Assembly: GCA_029224185.1 (NCBI GenBank) | Contig: CM055196.1 | Span: forward strand, 8,714,589-8,778,588 | DNA: 64,000 nucleotides | Origin: Karalla daura | Taxonomy: Eukaryota; Chordata; Actinopteri; Chaetodontiformes; Leiognathidae | Direction of reading: 5' to 3' | Shown here: positions 36,486 to 60,720 of the stretch, piece by piece | Layout of the letters: each line of letters opens with the position of its first letter | How positions within the stretch are numbered: the first letter of the stretch is position 1 | Position numbers and translations under genes: made by a program | Notes under the pieces: model-generated | Databases searched by the model: none | What the model saw: only the letters and a program-made list of their open reading frames with translations | What the model was told of the DNA's origin: nothing

Positions 36486-39400
36486 TCAACGCCTAGACAA
36501 ATGAAAACCAGATTGATCGAGGACATGAATGGGAGTCCAAACAGTGACAATGTGAACCGTGCCAGGTCGCAGCAGCCTGCCGGTCCCGTTGGTCATGAGT
36601 GCAGCTGTAGTTAGAGGCCACCGTGGCACTGGCGTGATGACGGCAGTGGATGCAGACCATTGAGCATCAATCCCTCTGCCACTCGCCCACCCCGGCAACG
36701 CTTTATGCCACCGCGGTCCAATTACACATGTAGACAGAGGCAGCGGAGGAGCACTCTGTGTGATTAGTCATTCCACTTGGCAGCTGTATTTTGACAGATG
36801 AACAAAAAAGAAAAAAAAAATCACAGTGATCGCCACTCACATGCTCGGTAAAACGGTTTGAGGGAAGAAGAATAACTTATGTGGGACAAATAAACCATTA
36901 CTACGTACACAATATTTTCTCTTATAGAGAATTTCAATGAGCCCGTTGTGTTTCAATTTGACAGCAATTAATTTGTAATTATGCTCTTTCAGATAAAATT
37001 ACTGAATCTGTCTGCAATCACTGACCAGCAACAGGTGGATGAAAATCTCAAAGAAAACACTGCAAACATTAGAAAATTCATCCACAATTAATCAATTAAT
37101 TCTCTATTCTGAGTGCTCTGCAGTAGTTTATTAGCAGTGGAAGGGAAGAAGAAGATGTAAACATTATGTGTCTGGAGGATGAATGTTTTAGAAGAATGAG
37201 GAGAACATGTTTGTTCATAGATAAATGTCTGGCACAAAACATTAGTTGTAGCTTGATTAAACACAGTTTTACCTTAACAACAACTGCATGTCAGTGTGTG
37301 AATAATATTAACTCCACCTGAAATGCATTCTCACATTCATACATGTAATAAATGTACACATAAATAGGCTCACAACTGATATTCTTATTTTGAGTCTGTT
37401 TACCCAACATTACAGCGATTAAAAGGACATTTATTGTGTTTCCTCTTCTCTTCATCAACTGGATGAGTCTAATGACCCCCACAAAGGTGACCAGCATTGT
37501 TCAGCATCCAGAGAGAGAAAAGAAACGTGGAGGATGATGAATAATAGCCCAGCTGGTCGGGTTGGCTGCAATTAGCCCGTCTGAAGTCCCACAATTATGC
37601 AGGGAAAAGCTGACACTCACAATGCCACAGTGCTGCTGCTGAATCAATACATAATTGTAATAATTATCGGCCTGATGTCATTTATGGACATGTCCGACAC
37701 TTCCAGAAAAGAAGGTGGAATTGGATAAACACATAGGGATGACCGACAGGGAGATATCGCCTCTTCAAGTGCAACATCTGAAACAAAAGGTGGCCTTGAT
37801 ACCTGGTTTGTGAAATGATGGGGTGGACTCAGTGGTGATGGTGAGTCAGCCTGGCCACAGCCCGGCCGCCACACACTGTGCCGGGTGCATGAGTCAATGC
37901 ATGTCACCACCTGCTAATCTGCTAAAACCTAAAACCTAAGGTCACTTACAATTTCTATTCACAATTTGTTGCTAATCAGATTTTTTTCTTCTTGACAGCT
38001 CTTAACTCGATTGAGCATGCTACTTTATGGACACATTATATTTACATTACATTTTGTCATATGAGGAAAAAAAACATTCAAAAAGGATTCTCCGTTTTAT
38101 CTTTTTGGTTATTCAAAATTAAGTTTCCGAATAACATTTGTTCCTTTCCCCATTATTTAGTCTGGGAGATTACTTTCCAATATCACCGCACTTTATGCAG
38201 CTACGAAAATGTTCTATTAAAATGTAATATTTTACTTCCAGTTCAATTTTGAGTAACCAGTGGTTAATATTCCTAATTTCTATCTTTCGACTGCAGTCCT
38301 TACTCACTTCTTTGTTAACTGTTGAATTGGTTCTTACTTTGAGCATTAAGGGTTTGGGAAGTTGGACTCATGACATTTTCTTGTAAACTGTGCACAAAAG
38401 CCACTCCTCAAAATTTCATATGAAATCTGTAAATTTTACAAACAGACAGCCAGGCTTTCTGTGGTATTGACAGCAACAGTCTTGAAGGGCAGGAAAGATT
38501 GGGAACGCTTTTTCTATGGGTGATTTCAAAATGGCCAGTAATAGGCTGTGGTCTTGATAAAGTGGGCTGACACAGGAAAACATTTGGAGGCGGAGTGATA
38601 TCAGTTTATCTTGATCCTGATTCAGGCTGTAGCCTCGCCGCTGTTCTTCCCTTGGAAACTCGAAATCTGGTTGAACTGCAATAAAACCAAGCTGCTCTGC
38701 AGTCATTATGTCTCTGGGAGGGGGAGGAGGGCTACTGTAAGTTTGTTTTTTCTTGGACTCACTCAGAAAAGATATTCACTTATTCTAACATCCGATCATT
38801 TAGTCACCCAAGGTATGATTTTTAAACAGGGTTGTAGGGGGTGTTTAATGTTAAGAAAGAGCAGGCAAAAAAACACATGAGGGAAAAGTAGGCAAGAAGG
38901 CAAAAACACTAACATTACATATAACAAATAATATGAGTATGAGAAAACTTACTTAACATGAGACCAAAACTCAGTATATAAAACTTTTTTCAGATGTGAG
39001 AACTGTAAGAATTAAAACACTGATGGAACAGACCTTAGATAACTGACTAAATGTCAAGATCATGCCTGTTGCTTAGTGTTTCATGTCATACTGCCTCCAA
39101 AAAAAGGTCAGGATTATAAAAAAAAACACAACAAACCTTAATGTACCAATTTACTCTGTTCCCATGCAGAAAATAGGCTTAAATGGTGTAAAGGTGATAT
39201 TGTCTGATTGCCTTATCTTTCTGCCTTCATACTCACTCTGTCATCTCCCAATATAGGACGTGGATGTCTGCGCCCGGGGCTACATCAGTGCTCTTTAGCA
39301 TTTAAAGCCTATGAGCATGGGTGGGGGGGTCAGCGTCACACTGGGACCCGTTTGCCTCCTCTGCATCCATGCAAGGTTGCTGCGATGGTAGCATGTGGCC

Positions 39401-39731
39401 AGAGGTCCACGGATAATCCCTTTACCTCTGCTCGCCTGTGGGCACTGCACATCACCTCACAATCTTGTTAGGCCAGCAACAAAGTACTCTGCCAACAGCG
39501 CCACAAATTCACTTGATGTGGTTGTTGCTCAGGTACGGAGCAGATGGGAGAACAACGTGTTATTCTCCCCCCTCTTGTTGGGTTTGTGTGTGTGTGAGTG
39601 AGTGTGTATGTGTGTGAGTGTTACAGTCAAATCTAATTTGTGAGGAGCTGTGGAGATTCGATTGAGCTGATAAAGTGACTTAATTTTCCACTGTTGACTT
39701 TTCTCTAGTCTAACCTTTACGTAAAACACAG

Positions 39732-39744
39732 AGGTCAAAGGTCA
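39732..39744 (+). promoter_or_regulatory. DR1 nuclear-receptor half-site pair with embedded NBRE, upstream of th
   Basis: The sequence reads AGGTCA-A-AGGTCA, a perfect direct repeat with one-base spacing. The last eight bases AAAGGTCA (39737-39744) match the NR4A (Nurr1/Nur77) NBRE. It lies about 1 kb upstream of the likely th start. Binding is not shown by sequence alone. Confidence 0.45.
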
Positions 39745-40039
39745 TTGCCTAAAGATAAGTGCTGTGGATCTGGCTGCAGGTTGTAGTGATCAGATTATCT
39801 TAAAGCAGATTTATATTGTTTCAAACGCTTAACAGTGTGAATGCTTCTTTGGTTTTTGGTTAAAAATGAAGTGTATGGATCTTAACTTATTATTTAAAAT
39901 GTGTTGAAATTGTTGCCTCTGGAGAACTTCTAGGAAAGCCCCACTGTCTTCAGTAGTCATAATACGTGTTAGATATTTGTGGGGATCAATATTATCCACC
40001 CATCCATCAGTTGTCTAACCAATTTGTAAATTAATGCCA

Positions 40040-40290
40040 TCACAAAGATCCGCTGCAGGCTATACACACAGGGTGGAAACATGCAGGGAATACACCCTGG
40101 ACAGGTGTCCAGTCCTTAACAAGGCATCCACGTCATTCATTCACACCTGGAGGCAATTTAGTCTCCATACGATAAATATGATATCGACTGTGGGAGGAAA
40201 CTGAAGAGCCTGGGAAAAAAAGAAACCCAGGTGGACATTAGGAAAACATACCAACATAGAAGGGTCCTCAGCGTATTTGGTCCAGGAACA
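40040..40290 (-). repeat. Same dispersed repeat, copy F, reversed (upstream of th)
   Basis: The plus strand shows TACACCCTGGACAGGTGTCC, CACACCTGGAGGCAATTTAG and CGACTGTGGGAGGAAACTGA in reverse family order. It ends about 385 bases before the th CRE. Confidence 0.65.
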
Positions 40291-40674
40291 GTGGGTTGGT
40301 GTGCAGAACTATATTTACCAACTCACCATGTCAGTCCCTGATCAATTAATGTTATAATTACATAAAATCTCTGCCTCCATACGAAATATATTGACATACT
40401 GAGATGCATTTGTGTTCTCTTTTTGGAGTATGCGTTTTTACTGTGCGTGCTATTTTTATGATAAATGCATAGTAATATATGTATATGCCTGTCTTTTTCT
40501 TTCTCACCTTCTCTCCCTCCCTCTCTCTCTGTGAATTTGCTCAGATGATGCGCTGACACAAAGTCATATTGAGTGTTTGACGCAGGTGTGCGTGTGTGTG
40601 TGTGTCTTCTGCTTCGTCGATGCCAGGTATAGTTTCGCAGATTGATTGATTGATTAAAGCGGGATCGGCGTGTT

Positions 40675-40714
40675 TGACGTCATAAACTGCAACAACAAAT
40701 GACTCCATAAAAGA
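40675..40714 (+). promoter_or_regulatory. th: th core promoter: CRE and TATA-like box
   Basis: A perfect palindromic CRE, TGACGTCA, lies at 40675-40682. A TATA-like CATAAAAG lies at 40706-40713, with a TGACTCC AP-1-like site at 40700-40706. CREs just upstream of the TATA box are a hallmark of mammalian TH promoters and mediate cAMP response. The likely start is near 40735-40745, giving a leader of about 190 bases with no upstream ATG. Start site inferred. Confidence 0.75.
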
Positions 40715-40787
40715 GGGGACCTGTCTGAAAAAAAGAGTAGAGAAGAGCAGCGGGCGCAGAGCCACAGAGGTCCAGACAGCTTTGCAG

Positions 40788-40890
40788 CCACGCACACACA
40801 CGCACACACGCACGCACTCACACACACACACATACACACACATAAACACACATACACACACATACACACATACTCAAACACACACACAGT
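40788..40890 (+). repeat. CA-rich tract in the probable th 5' UTR
   Basis: About 100 bases of imperfect CA with interspersed CG, TACA and TAAA units lie between the core promoter and the th ATG at 40928. If the start is near 40740 the tract is transcribed in the leader. Confidence 0.8.
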
Positions 40891-40927
40891 CACTCCGGGT
40901 CCCACTTTGACACAGAGCAGATCCAAC

Positions 40928-48238
<7,311 letters not shown>

Positions 48239-48940
48239 TGGTGATAATGATGACGATGCTGCTGATGTCCTGGTGTGTGACCCCCCCCCAACCCCATGTT
48301 GTTGTTTGCTTCCTCTCTGCTGCGCTCTGCGATGTGTGACGAGACCAGTGTGTTCATCTCTCTGTGCTGTATCTCCAGTATGATGCTATTTCTGCCCGGT
48401 TGTTTCTTGTTTGACGCTGACTGGTTTTGCAGACGAGGTCGCAACCGATAAAAACCTCACTTACTCGATGCAGGAAAAGTTTTCAACTGCGTTCAACATC
48501 TCCCTGTTCGGTTTAGATGCATTTGTGGAAAAAAAAAAGTGGGGCTTTTATGAATGGCTCATTCAGGTTTTGAAAAACAGATTGTGTCGTCTGAGAAATG
48601 TGTGAAAATGAGAACCAAAATCAAGGGAAACTGTGATAATGAATGTATATACATATAAAAGAGAACATACTAAATGGGTATCGTAACATTACTTAAAAAT
48701 CAAAGAAGAAACTGTATGACAAAGTGTATATTTAAATCACATTCCTTTTAGAAAGCAACATCATATCCGTTGTGTTAAAGGCTTTATTTTCCAGATAAGT
48801 GACTTCAGTATTTGACTATGAACCTGATGATTTATTTGGTTTTATGCAGTTTAGTGTTGCAGTGTAATTGTATAAAAACAACTTTCCATGTTAGTGTACT
48901 GTTGATTATCCAAACAATAAACAACTGCAAATTAACATTG
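48239..48940 (+). other. th: th 3' UTR and poly(A) signal
   Basis: AT-rich, without genes. AATAAA at 48916-48921 is followed by a GT-rich stretch (TTGTTGTCATGCTTGCTGTTT region), as expected of a cleavage site near 48940. Confidence 0.7.
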
Positions 48941-48964
48941 TTGTCATGCTTGCTGTTTGTCAGT

Positions 48965-49150
48965 GTTCATGCTGTCACCTCACAACCAAAAAGGTCTGGG
49001 GTTGAACTCCTGGTCGCACTGAATGTCTTTCTGTGTCGAGTTAGCATGTTCTCTCTGTGTCTGTCTCAAAGTGTGCATGTGTACAACTGCAGACTCTAAA
49101 TTGCCTTTAGGTGTGAGTGTGAGGGCGGCCTTCACGCTACATGCACTGGA
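48965..49150 (+). repeat. Same dispersed repeat, copy C (3' of th)
   Basis: Starts TGCTGTCACCTCACAACC, then TTTCTGTGTCGAGTTAGCAT and CTCTAAATTGCCTTTAGG. Degraded. Confidence 0.65.
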
Positions 49151-50059
49151 GGTCCAGCAGACTGCAGACTGTTGAGTTTCAAAGCTCAGTGATGGTTGGG
49201 TGTTTATGCATGTTCATTCTCTGACTGGGTTTACGTTTCGCTGCCACAGGGGGGCGCAGTTCTGCAGGACCACCTGCCCGAGTCGCATCAGATCGTCAGG
49301 AATCAATCATCTAAACGCTCTCTTTGCAACGACGCAGGGCTGTTCTGCAACATTATTAGAGAACAATATGATAAAAAGTGTGAGGAGAGGTTTTCGACAC
49401 AGCAATGTAAATCTGTATGAGACACAGTTCCCCACCGAAACTTACACGCCTAGTAAAGACACGTGAATTACAAACAAGCTAATTTTCACCAAGTGGAGGA
49501 GGATTTTCCATGTTTCGGGGACAGAAAATTTAGGGAATTTTGTCGAGGCCTAGCTCCAGGTGGTCAGGTGAGGGGCTGTGAGTCACGTCCACGGACAGGA
49601 CCTCACAACCTGCTGCAAACTGCGAGACAAACAAGCGGAGCTTCCCTGGTCCGACCACTAGGTGTCAGTCTGAGTCTGAGCAGCCGTCCCCATCCTCACC
49701 TTGAGCAGGACCCACACTTATGTAAGGGCATTCTCAGTTTTTACAAAGATTTTTTTTTTAAGGAGAAGAAAGAAAAAAGAAATCTAGGCAGTCAGTGAAA
49801 GATCACATGTTGGAGCCACCCCATGCCTCTTGCCTGGTCTAACACCTGGTTGTGGCTTTTTCTCTGCTGGACTTTGAAAACAGAACAGTGATTCCAACAA
49901 CATGCACTGTGACGCATTTATGAGCTCTGTTATTGATATTCACGCTCAGTTTGTGAGCAAACAAATGTCATCCTGTTTTTCATCACTTCATCACCCTGTG
50001 ACGCATCTTTGCCTGCATCTCGGTGATCTCCTGCTGCTGCAGATGCTGCAGCCGCTGCA

Positions 50060-50116
50060 TCCTCCTCCTTCTCCTCCTCCTCCTCCTCCTCCTCCTCCTC
50101 CTCGTCCTCCTCCCCC
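50060..50116 (+). repeat. TCC tract upstream of the igf2 promoter
   Basis: Almost pure polypyrimidine, ending about 385 bases before the TATA box. Confidence 0.9.
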
Positions 50117-50501
50117 TCAGGTACGAGACTGACACATCTGACCCCGGTGAGGTCCACCCTGCCTTTCCCTCTCTGAAATCTTAATTACAGCAGGGCGGAG
50201 ACATTGACATTTTTCTCGGAGTCTGAGGAATTGCGTCTATTCTTGTTCAGTCGGCGTCCCGTGTGTAAACATTGTGATTGTAGGTTACAGTGCGTAAACG
50301 TGGAAAATGCCTATGGAATTGTTCCACATTTCTCTCACTCCTTCTCCCCCCTTTAAGCACTTTTCCATAAAACGTCTCTGGACCATTCTCTCTCTCTCTC
50401 TCTCTCCCTCTCTCTCTCTCCCCCTCGCTCTTCTCCTTCTTTTACCAGCCGTGAAGAGGAGGAGCGAGGGGGTGGGCTGTGGGTGCAAGGGGCGTGTTTG
50501 G

Positions 50502-50508
50502 TATAAAA
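50502..50508 (+). promoter_or_regulatory. igf2: TATA box of igf2
   Basis: TATAAAA at 50502-50508 follows a G-rich segment with GGGTGGG and GGGGCGTG (Sp1/KLF-type) motifs. Transcription would begin near 50532 and give a leader of about 140 bases without an upstream ATG before 50673. Confidence 0.75.
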
Positions 50509-50672
50509 CACTTCTCGCAGTGAAGTTTTGCCTGTCGCCTGGTCTTTGGGACAGCCTCTCACACATCATCTCTATAGCCGCACCAACTGGGACACTAACT
50601 CACCTGCAATCTCTCCAACCAAATAGCACTCACCTCCCTTCACCCCTGCAGCTTTGACTACTGCCATCTGAC

Positions 50673-55355
<4,683 letters not shown>

Positions 55356-58300
55356 GCCCGCTGCCAGCCCTTTGCACAGACAAGAGTTTGGAGGGAGAAA
55401 AAAAAGACTAGGGGATTATAGCTTTGTCTCTGACGTCATTTCTGTGGCAGTCCTCTTTGACCTCCCCTGCCCTGTCCGAGCCCACCAATCCCTCCCCCTG
55501 CTCTCATCTACCACTTCTTGACCCCCTGGCCCTTTTTCTAATGGCCCCCCTCAACCCCACCCACCCACCCTCCTCCGGCACACAAACATGCCTTCACATT
55601 CTTCCTGTCTGAACTCTTTCGCTCCCTCTCTCTTTCAGTCACTGACACAAAAGGCACAAATACAAATGATGAACAAAAAGTTAACAATTCGGCTGAATGC
55701 AATTCAGGTGGATCCTTAAGCAAAAGAGAAACGGGAAAGGAGAAAAGAAGATGAAAGAGATCTGTGGTTTGCAAGTGTCAAGAGGACACCCAGCGGAATG
55801 TTTTTTTTGTCCTTGTGGAAGACAACCGAGTGAAGTGAAGAGCAGCTTGCATGAAAGAATCCATTCCACATAATTTTTTCCTGAGGCAAAAAGAAAATCT
55901 GTGTTAGTTCTTTTTCTTATTAGTTTGCACCTCTACCTATAAAGGGACTTCCACACTGTAAGGAATTATTTTGTAAAATTAGATTCCTGTTCCAGCACCT
56001 TTTGATCACAAACAAAAAGCAGAAAAGAATCTGCAAAATTGCACATTGCCACGGATTACGTCAAAGTAAAGAAAAAAATGGCACTATTTTTTTATGAACA
56101 ATGAACGTGTAGCTTAAAAAAATGTCATGGTGCTAGCTTTGGGAATGGACTCAAAGAAGAGGTTGAAAAGCACGTTTTTTTTTCTTTGAATGAATATTAA
56201 AACTTTCCGTTTTAAGGAAAGTGTGACTTTTAAAAAAAGAGGAAAATAAAGGATATGGGGGAGCTCCTGGCAGTGGCAATGTCAAGGGGGAAGTGTCACT
56301 GAGAAAAGAAATGGGCTGTGTCAGCATCTAGGCTCATCTAGGCTGCTCATCACTAGCTTGCCATCATTAACGGCAAGGGAGACGTGAGACCGAGTCCCTG
56401 TTCCTCCCGTCCCTCTGAGGCTGCCACAGGGAGCAGTGTGGGGACACGTACGGGACACCGTGGACCGCCTGGATTGGACAGTACTACAGTTCTGGGACAG
56501 TACTTCCTGTTTGCCATGGCTTTGCAGACTGCTCTGACATGAAGTAACATGGCATGGACAAAGAGCAAGTGGGATAATGATGATTATATTTTATTTTGTC
56601 TTTTTTTTTGTTTTCTTTCATATCAATGTTTCAATGAAAAAAAAAAAAGGAAAACCCCGTCAGTTTCTGGTACCGTGACATTCCTGTTTTTCCAAGTTAG
56701 GCTTTTTTTTTTTTTTTTAATGTCCATGGTTATTGTTATGATGTTATTTTACAGTTTTAAAGAAAGGCACAAAATTTCAATTCAAAGGGAAAAAAACAGC
56801 AATAATGTCAACTAACATTTTATTTTTATTGTATATCAGTAGTATTCACATGCTTTTGCCTGAAAACAAATACTTGAATATATATATATATACATCTATA
56901 TATATATATATCTATATATAAATATAGATATATAATTAGTTTCCAGGGACGTTGTGTTATTTTCCTTTAGTCTGAGCTGTACCTTGCGTAATGAGCCGCC
57001 AAGCTTTTTTGTTTGTTTGTTGAAATACAAATAAGGGCACTGTATAAAGGCATTATTTATTTTGTTATAAAATATATTTGAAAAATTGGTCCAAATAATA
57101 TACGTAGCACTGATGCTCAACTGACGGTTTTATTTTGTATGATCTCTGTTTTCCAATTGGAGTTGTAAGGCTTTTTTTGTAGATGCTTTGTACCAAAAAT
57201 AATGTCTTTCTTTTCCTCTTTCGTTTGCCATAGTTACTTTAAATATTTTAACAGCAGCATAGCCTGGATTACTTAGGCATGTTATGTCACAGAAATAGGC
57301 ACATACTCTGAATACGCTGGTCTGCATGGATTCCCAGAAGCCCGGCAGGGTTATCTGGGAAAAGGAAAGCATCAATGAGTGACTTTATTATTGGAAGAAT
57401 AACTGTTCAACATTGATTGTACTCAAACCCACTATTGTTTTAAAGCCACTTTAGTATTGATGGCGGGGGAATGATCAGTCCTTCATTAAATCATGTCTTT
57501 GTAATGGTGCATGGTGTCCTATGGTCTTCTGAGGAGCATCTTGCCGATGTGCCAGGGCCGCTGATGTTGTTGCGGGTCGGTCGTCCGGTCAGTCGTAGAT
57601 TTAGGGTTTAGCTTGCACATGACTTACACGAGTCATTGTGTCGATGCCTTAATTGAAGGTTATGATGTTGCCGTGATGCAAGTAACCATCAGAGGTCACG
57701 TAAAGGTCATACTCCATCGGACAGAGAGCATATCATTGTGTCCCCCCCCCCCTCGGATGTTCTCATCTGTAGGTCTACCCGTCTGTACATCCCTCTGTCC
57801 TTTCCCCTGTTTGTTTGCAGTAAACAGTGGCTGTGATCTCACGCATATCCCCTATGTATGTATCTGTATTGGCGTGGCAGAGGGAGGGGTGTAGGTGTAG
57901 GGCGTAGGTGTGTCGGCCTGCGCCCCACCCCTCAGCGATCTTCCATTCGTCCATCCATTATGCATTTTATGAAGGGCTATCACGCTGAACCATTTCTGAC
58001 GCACTCAGGAAAACAAAAACAATCTATGCTCTCCAAGGGAGTAGTGGAGTACTTGCTGAGTGTCAGTGATAATCTCTGTTGTGGAAGGGCAGCTGAGGTT
58101 GTTACCCGTAACCTGGCCACAATGATACAGCTCTCTGTGACAAACCACTCAAGTCCATGTCAGAAACAAGGTAACTCTGTGCCACATGACGGTTTCCTCC
58201 TCTATTGTGTCATGCATCACCCACAAAATGGAGACTTAATGGATACTCGCCCTGCTGCGGTGAATAGTCAAGCCAACACTTCTTCTTTCTGTCAGAGAGA

Positions 58301-58705
58301 TCTCAATTATCAAGGCTGCGTCCTGTCTCTAATTATATTCTACTTCAGTTGTGCAACAAAGCAGGCAGTGCAATTATGATTATGATTATTATTATATTAT
58401 TGTTAATAATAATAATATTATTATATTTTCTATTTTATTCTATATTTTCCTGCTAGGACTGCATTCATTCACTATTGTAATGTTCAAACAGGCTACTCTA
58501 GTGTTCTTATGAATGGCGTGAAAGACAACCACTTCTTTTCGCTGAATATGAAGAGATATTGCCAAGCAATGGCAACGTTTTCTGTGTCAGTAGCTCACTC
58601 AGCCTGTGTGTATTTTATTGATTTAACCTCTGCACGCTAGAACGTCCGAAATGCACAATTCATGTACTTTCATTTTTAATATCAATAAAAAACATTTTAT
58701 CAAAC
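55356..58705 (+). other. igf2: igf2 3' UTR (probable extent)
   Basis: No gene is seen between the igf2 stop and about 58.7 kb. Candidate poly(A) signals are ATTAAA at 56196, AATAAA at 56245-56250, ATTAAA near 57484 and AATAAA at 58684-58689. A TA tract lies at about 56878-56935, and poly-T/poly-A runs near 56590-56720. Long 3' UTRs are usual for IGF2, so the distal end is possible, but only transcript data can decide. Confidence 0.45.
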
Positions 58706-59310
58706 ATACGCTGTCTTAAAGACGTACTGCTTTGTCCAGGGCGGGGGAAATTTTCTGCTTTTGGTTGTGTGTTTATGCTCTTCAGCTCCTGAAATCTTTT
58801 TAAATCAATTAAAACTCATGTACCCTGTAAATGATTTATGACATCTTAAGGCTTTGCAAAGAATCTCCAGTTGCTTTTAGTACCCTCTCTGTTCCTCCCA
58901 GCCCTCCTCCCCCTGTCTCTTTTCTCTCCCTGTCCACATCTCTGCCCCGATGCACGTCTGTCTCTGTCCGTCTCCTGCGCTGCCACGGGGCACGTGTGCC
59001 AAAGTGGAAATCAGCACTCGCAGAGTGGCAAACGGGCCAGCCACAACTCAGCCCTTCCTCGGCTATGCACCACACGAATCCTGACCTGTTCTCGCAGCCT
59101 CTGACACGCCCATGCGTACATCCATCTCTCCATCCTCCAGCGGCTTCCTAACTACTGGAGCAAGCTCCACTTCAGAGGCTAAGTTTAGTAACCGACATGT
59201 CTCAAATTATCACATGCATATTCTGAAAATGGCACGACCTTTCATTGTTGACATGCATGCACATACCCACCCATGGGATGTTTGTTGCCGGGCAGATTTA
59301 CCACTTAGTA

Positions 59311-59338
59311 AAAACGGTTCCCAGAACGGAACCGTTTT
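59311..59338. repeat. Perfect hairpin, 11-bp stem and 6-base loop
   Basis: Arms AAAACGGTTCC (59311-59321) and GGAACCGTTTT (59328-59338) around CAGAAC. Confidence 0.85.
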
Positions 59339-59709
59339 GGGCACTGGGGTTATCTCGATGCACTGGGGGTTCACTTTGGCTCTCTGGTCCATTTTTTTTA
59401 GGTATCGGAGAGTTTAAGCTTAACAAGCAGCACAGAAATCTCTCTCCTTGGCTGCGGTGCAGGGTTATGCCTTGCAGGGATGAGACGCACATGAGCTGCT
59501 TCTGGGAAAACCGGAGAGACTGTCGTTGGCTACGGTCGTAAAAGAGGTTGTGTTCTGTGTTTTATGTGTCATAAATTGCTCAATTAAATCGCTTTTGCCT
59601 GTCTCATGAAACCTCATTGCCCTAGCCTGCAAAAGAGCGGGAAGAACACTCAAAAGTGCATGCTGTCAAAAACATTTCATCTCTGTAGGATGTCCAGAGG
59701 CTGCACATG

Positions 59710-59853
<144 letters not shown>

Positions 59854-60464
59854 CAATCAGCACATTCCAATTTGCAATGTTTCACATTTTTTCACCTGTT
59901 TCAGCAAGTGAATTCCTAGCTCAACCCCCCCCTACTGATTTATGCATTATTACCACAGTGTTTCTTAACTGTCACTCCCAATAAAACACTTTATTCCCAC
60001 TGACTTTTTTAAAAAGTGACTGGCAGGTGTGTATGTAATGTGTGTATGTGCGTGTACGTGTGTGTTCTCCGGCAGCCTGTGTGGGACTGAGCCTGCAGGT
60101 GTTTATACATAGTATGACTCTCTAGAGCTTGGTAATGAGATCAGGGACTCTCTGGTCCTCAGGGCTCATCACGTCACCGCTGTGCCTGACGGGGCAGCGT
60201 TTGGCACAACATAAGTCAACCAAAACAAGCCAAACCGGGCCAGAGTGCGCCAAGACACATTCTTGCTTTCTTGTTTGTGAGTTTGATGGTTTCGAGCCTG
60301 TCAAAATCATTAGAGCTGTTACTCAAGTGGCGGGGCTGAAAAAGAGGAGATGTCAGTGTAGTAACAACAGACAGAAGTCTCTTTATTCACATGATTGGAG
60401 TGCATCAATGGCTATCTATGAACAGAAGTGATCTACAAAGGCTGTAAAGTGTTTTTCTTAAGTG

Positions 60465-60720
60465 GCTAGTGCTGTCACCTCACAGCAAGAAGGTCCCCTG
60501 TTCGAATCTCGACTGGAACAAGAGTGTTTCTGTGTGGAGTTTGTATCTTATCTCCACGTTTCCTCCTACAGTGCAAAAACATGCATGTTTAGTGGAGACT
60601 CCAAAATTGGCCCTGGGTGTGAGTGCGAGATTAAATGTTGTGTGTGCACCTTCTAATGGATCGTGTATCCTCTACTTTCACCCTACGTGCGCTGGAGACC
60701 CCCTATGACACCAGGCACAA
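60465..60720 (+). repeat. Same dispersed repeat, copy D (downstream of igf2)
   Basis: Contains TAGTGCTGTCACCTCACAGC, AAGAAGGTCCCCTGTTCGAA (box-B-like), TTTCTGTGTGGAGTTTGTAT and ACATGCATGTTTAGTGG. It has the best-preserved head of the copies here. Confidence 0.7.

Larger units (their letters stand above)
48941..50495. other. th-igf2 intergenic region
   Basis: About 1.55 kb between the th poly(A) site and the igf2 promoter. It holds one degraded dispersed repeat (48965-49150) and a TCC tract (50060-50116). No insulin-like exon is present: no frame on either strand carries a B-chain or A-chain cysteine pattern. Confidence 0.75.
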
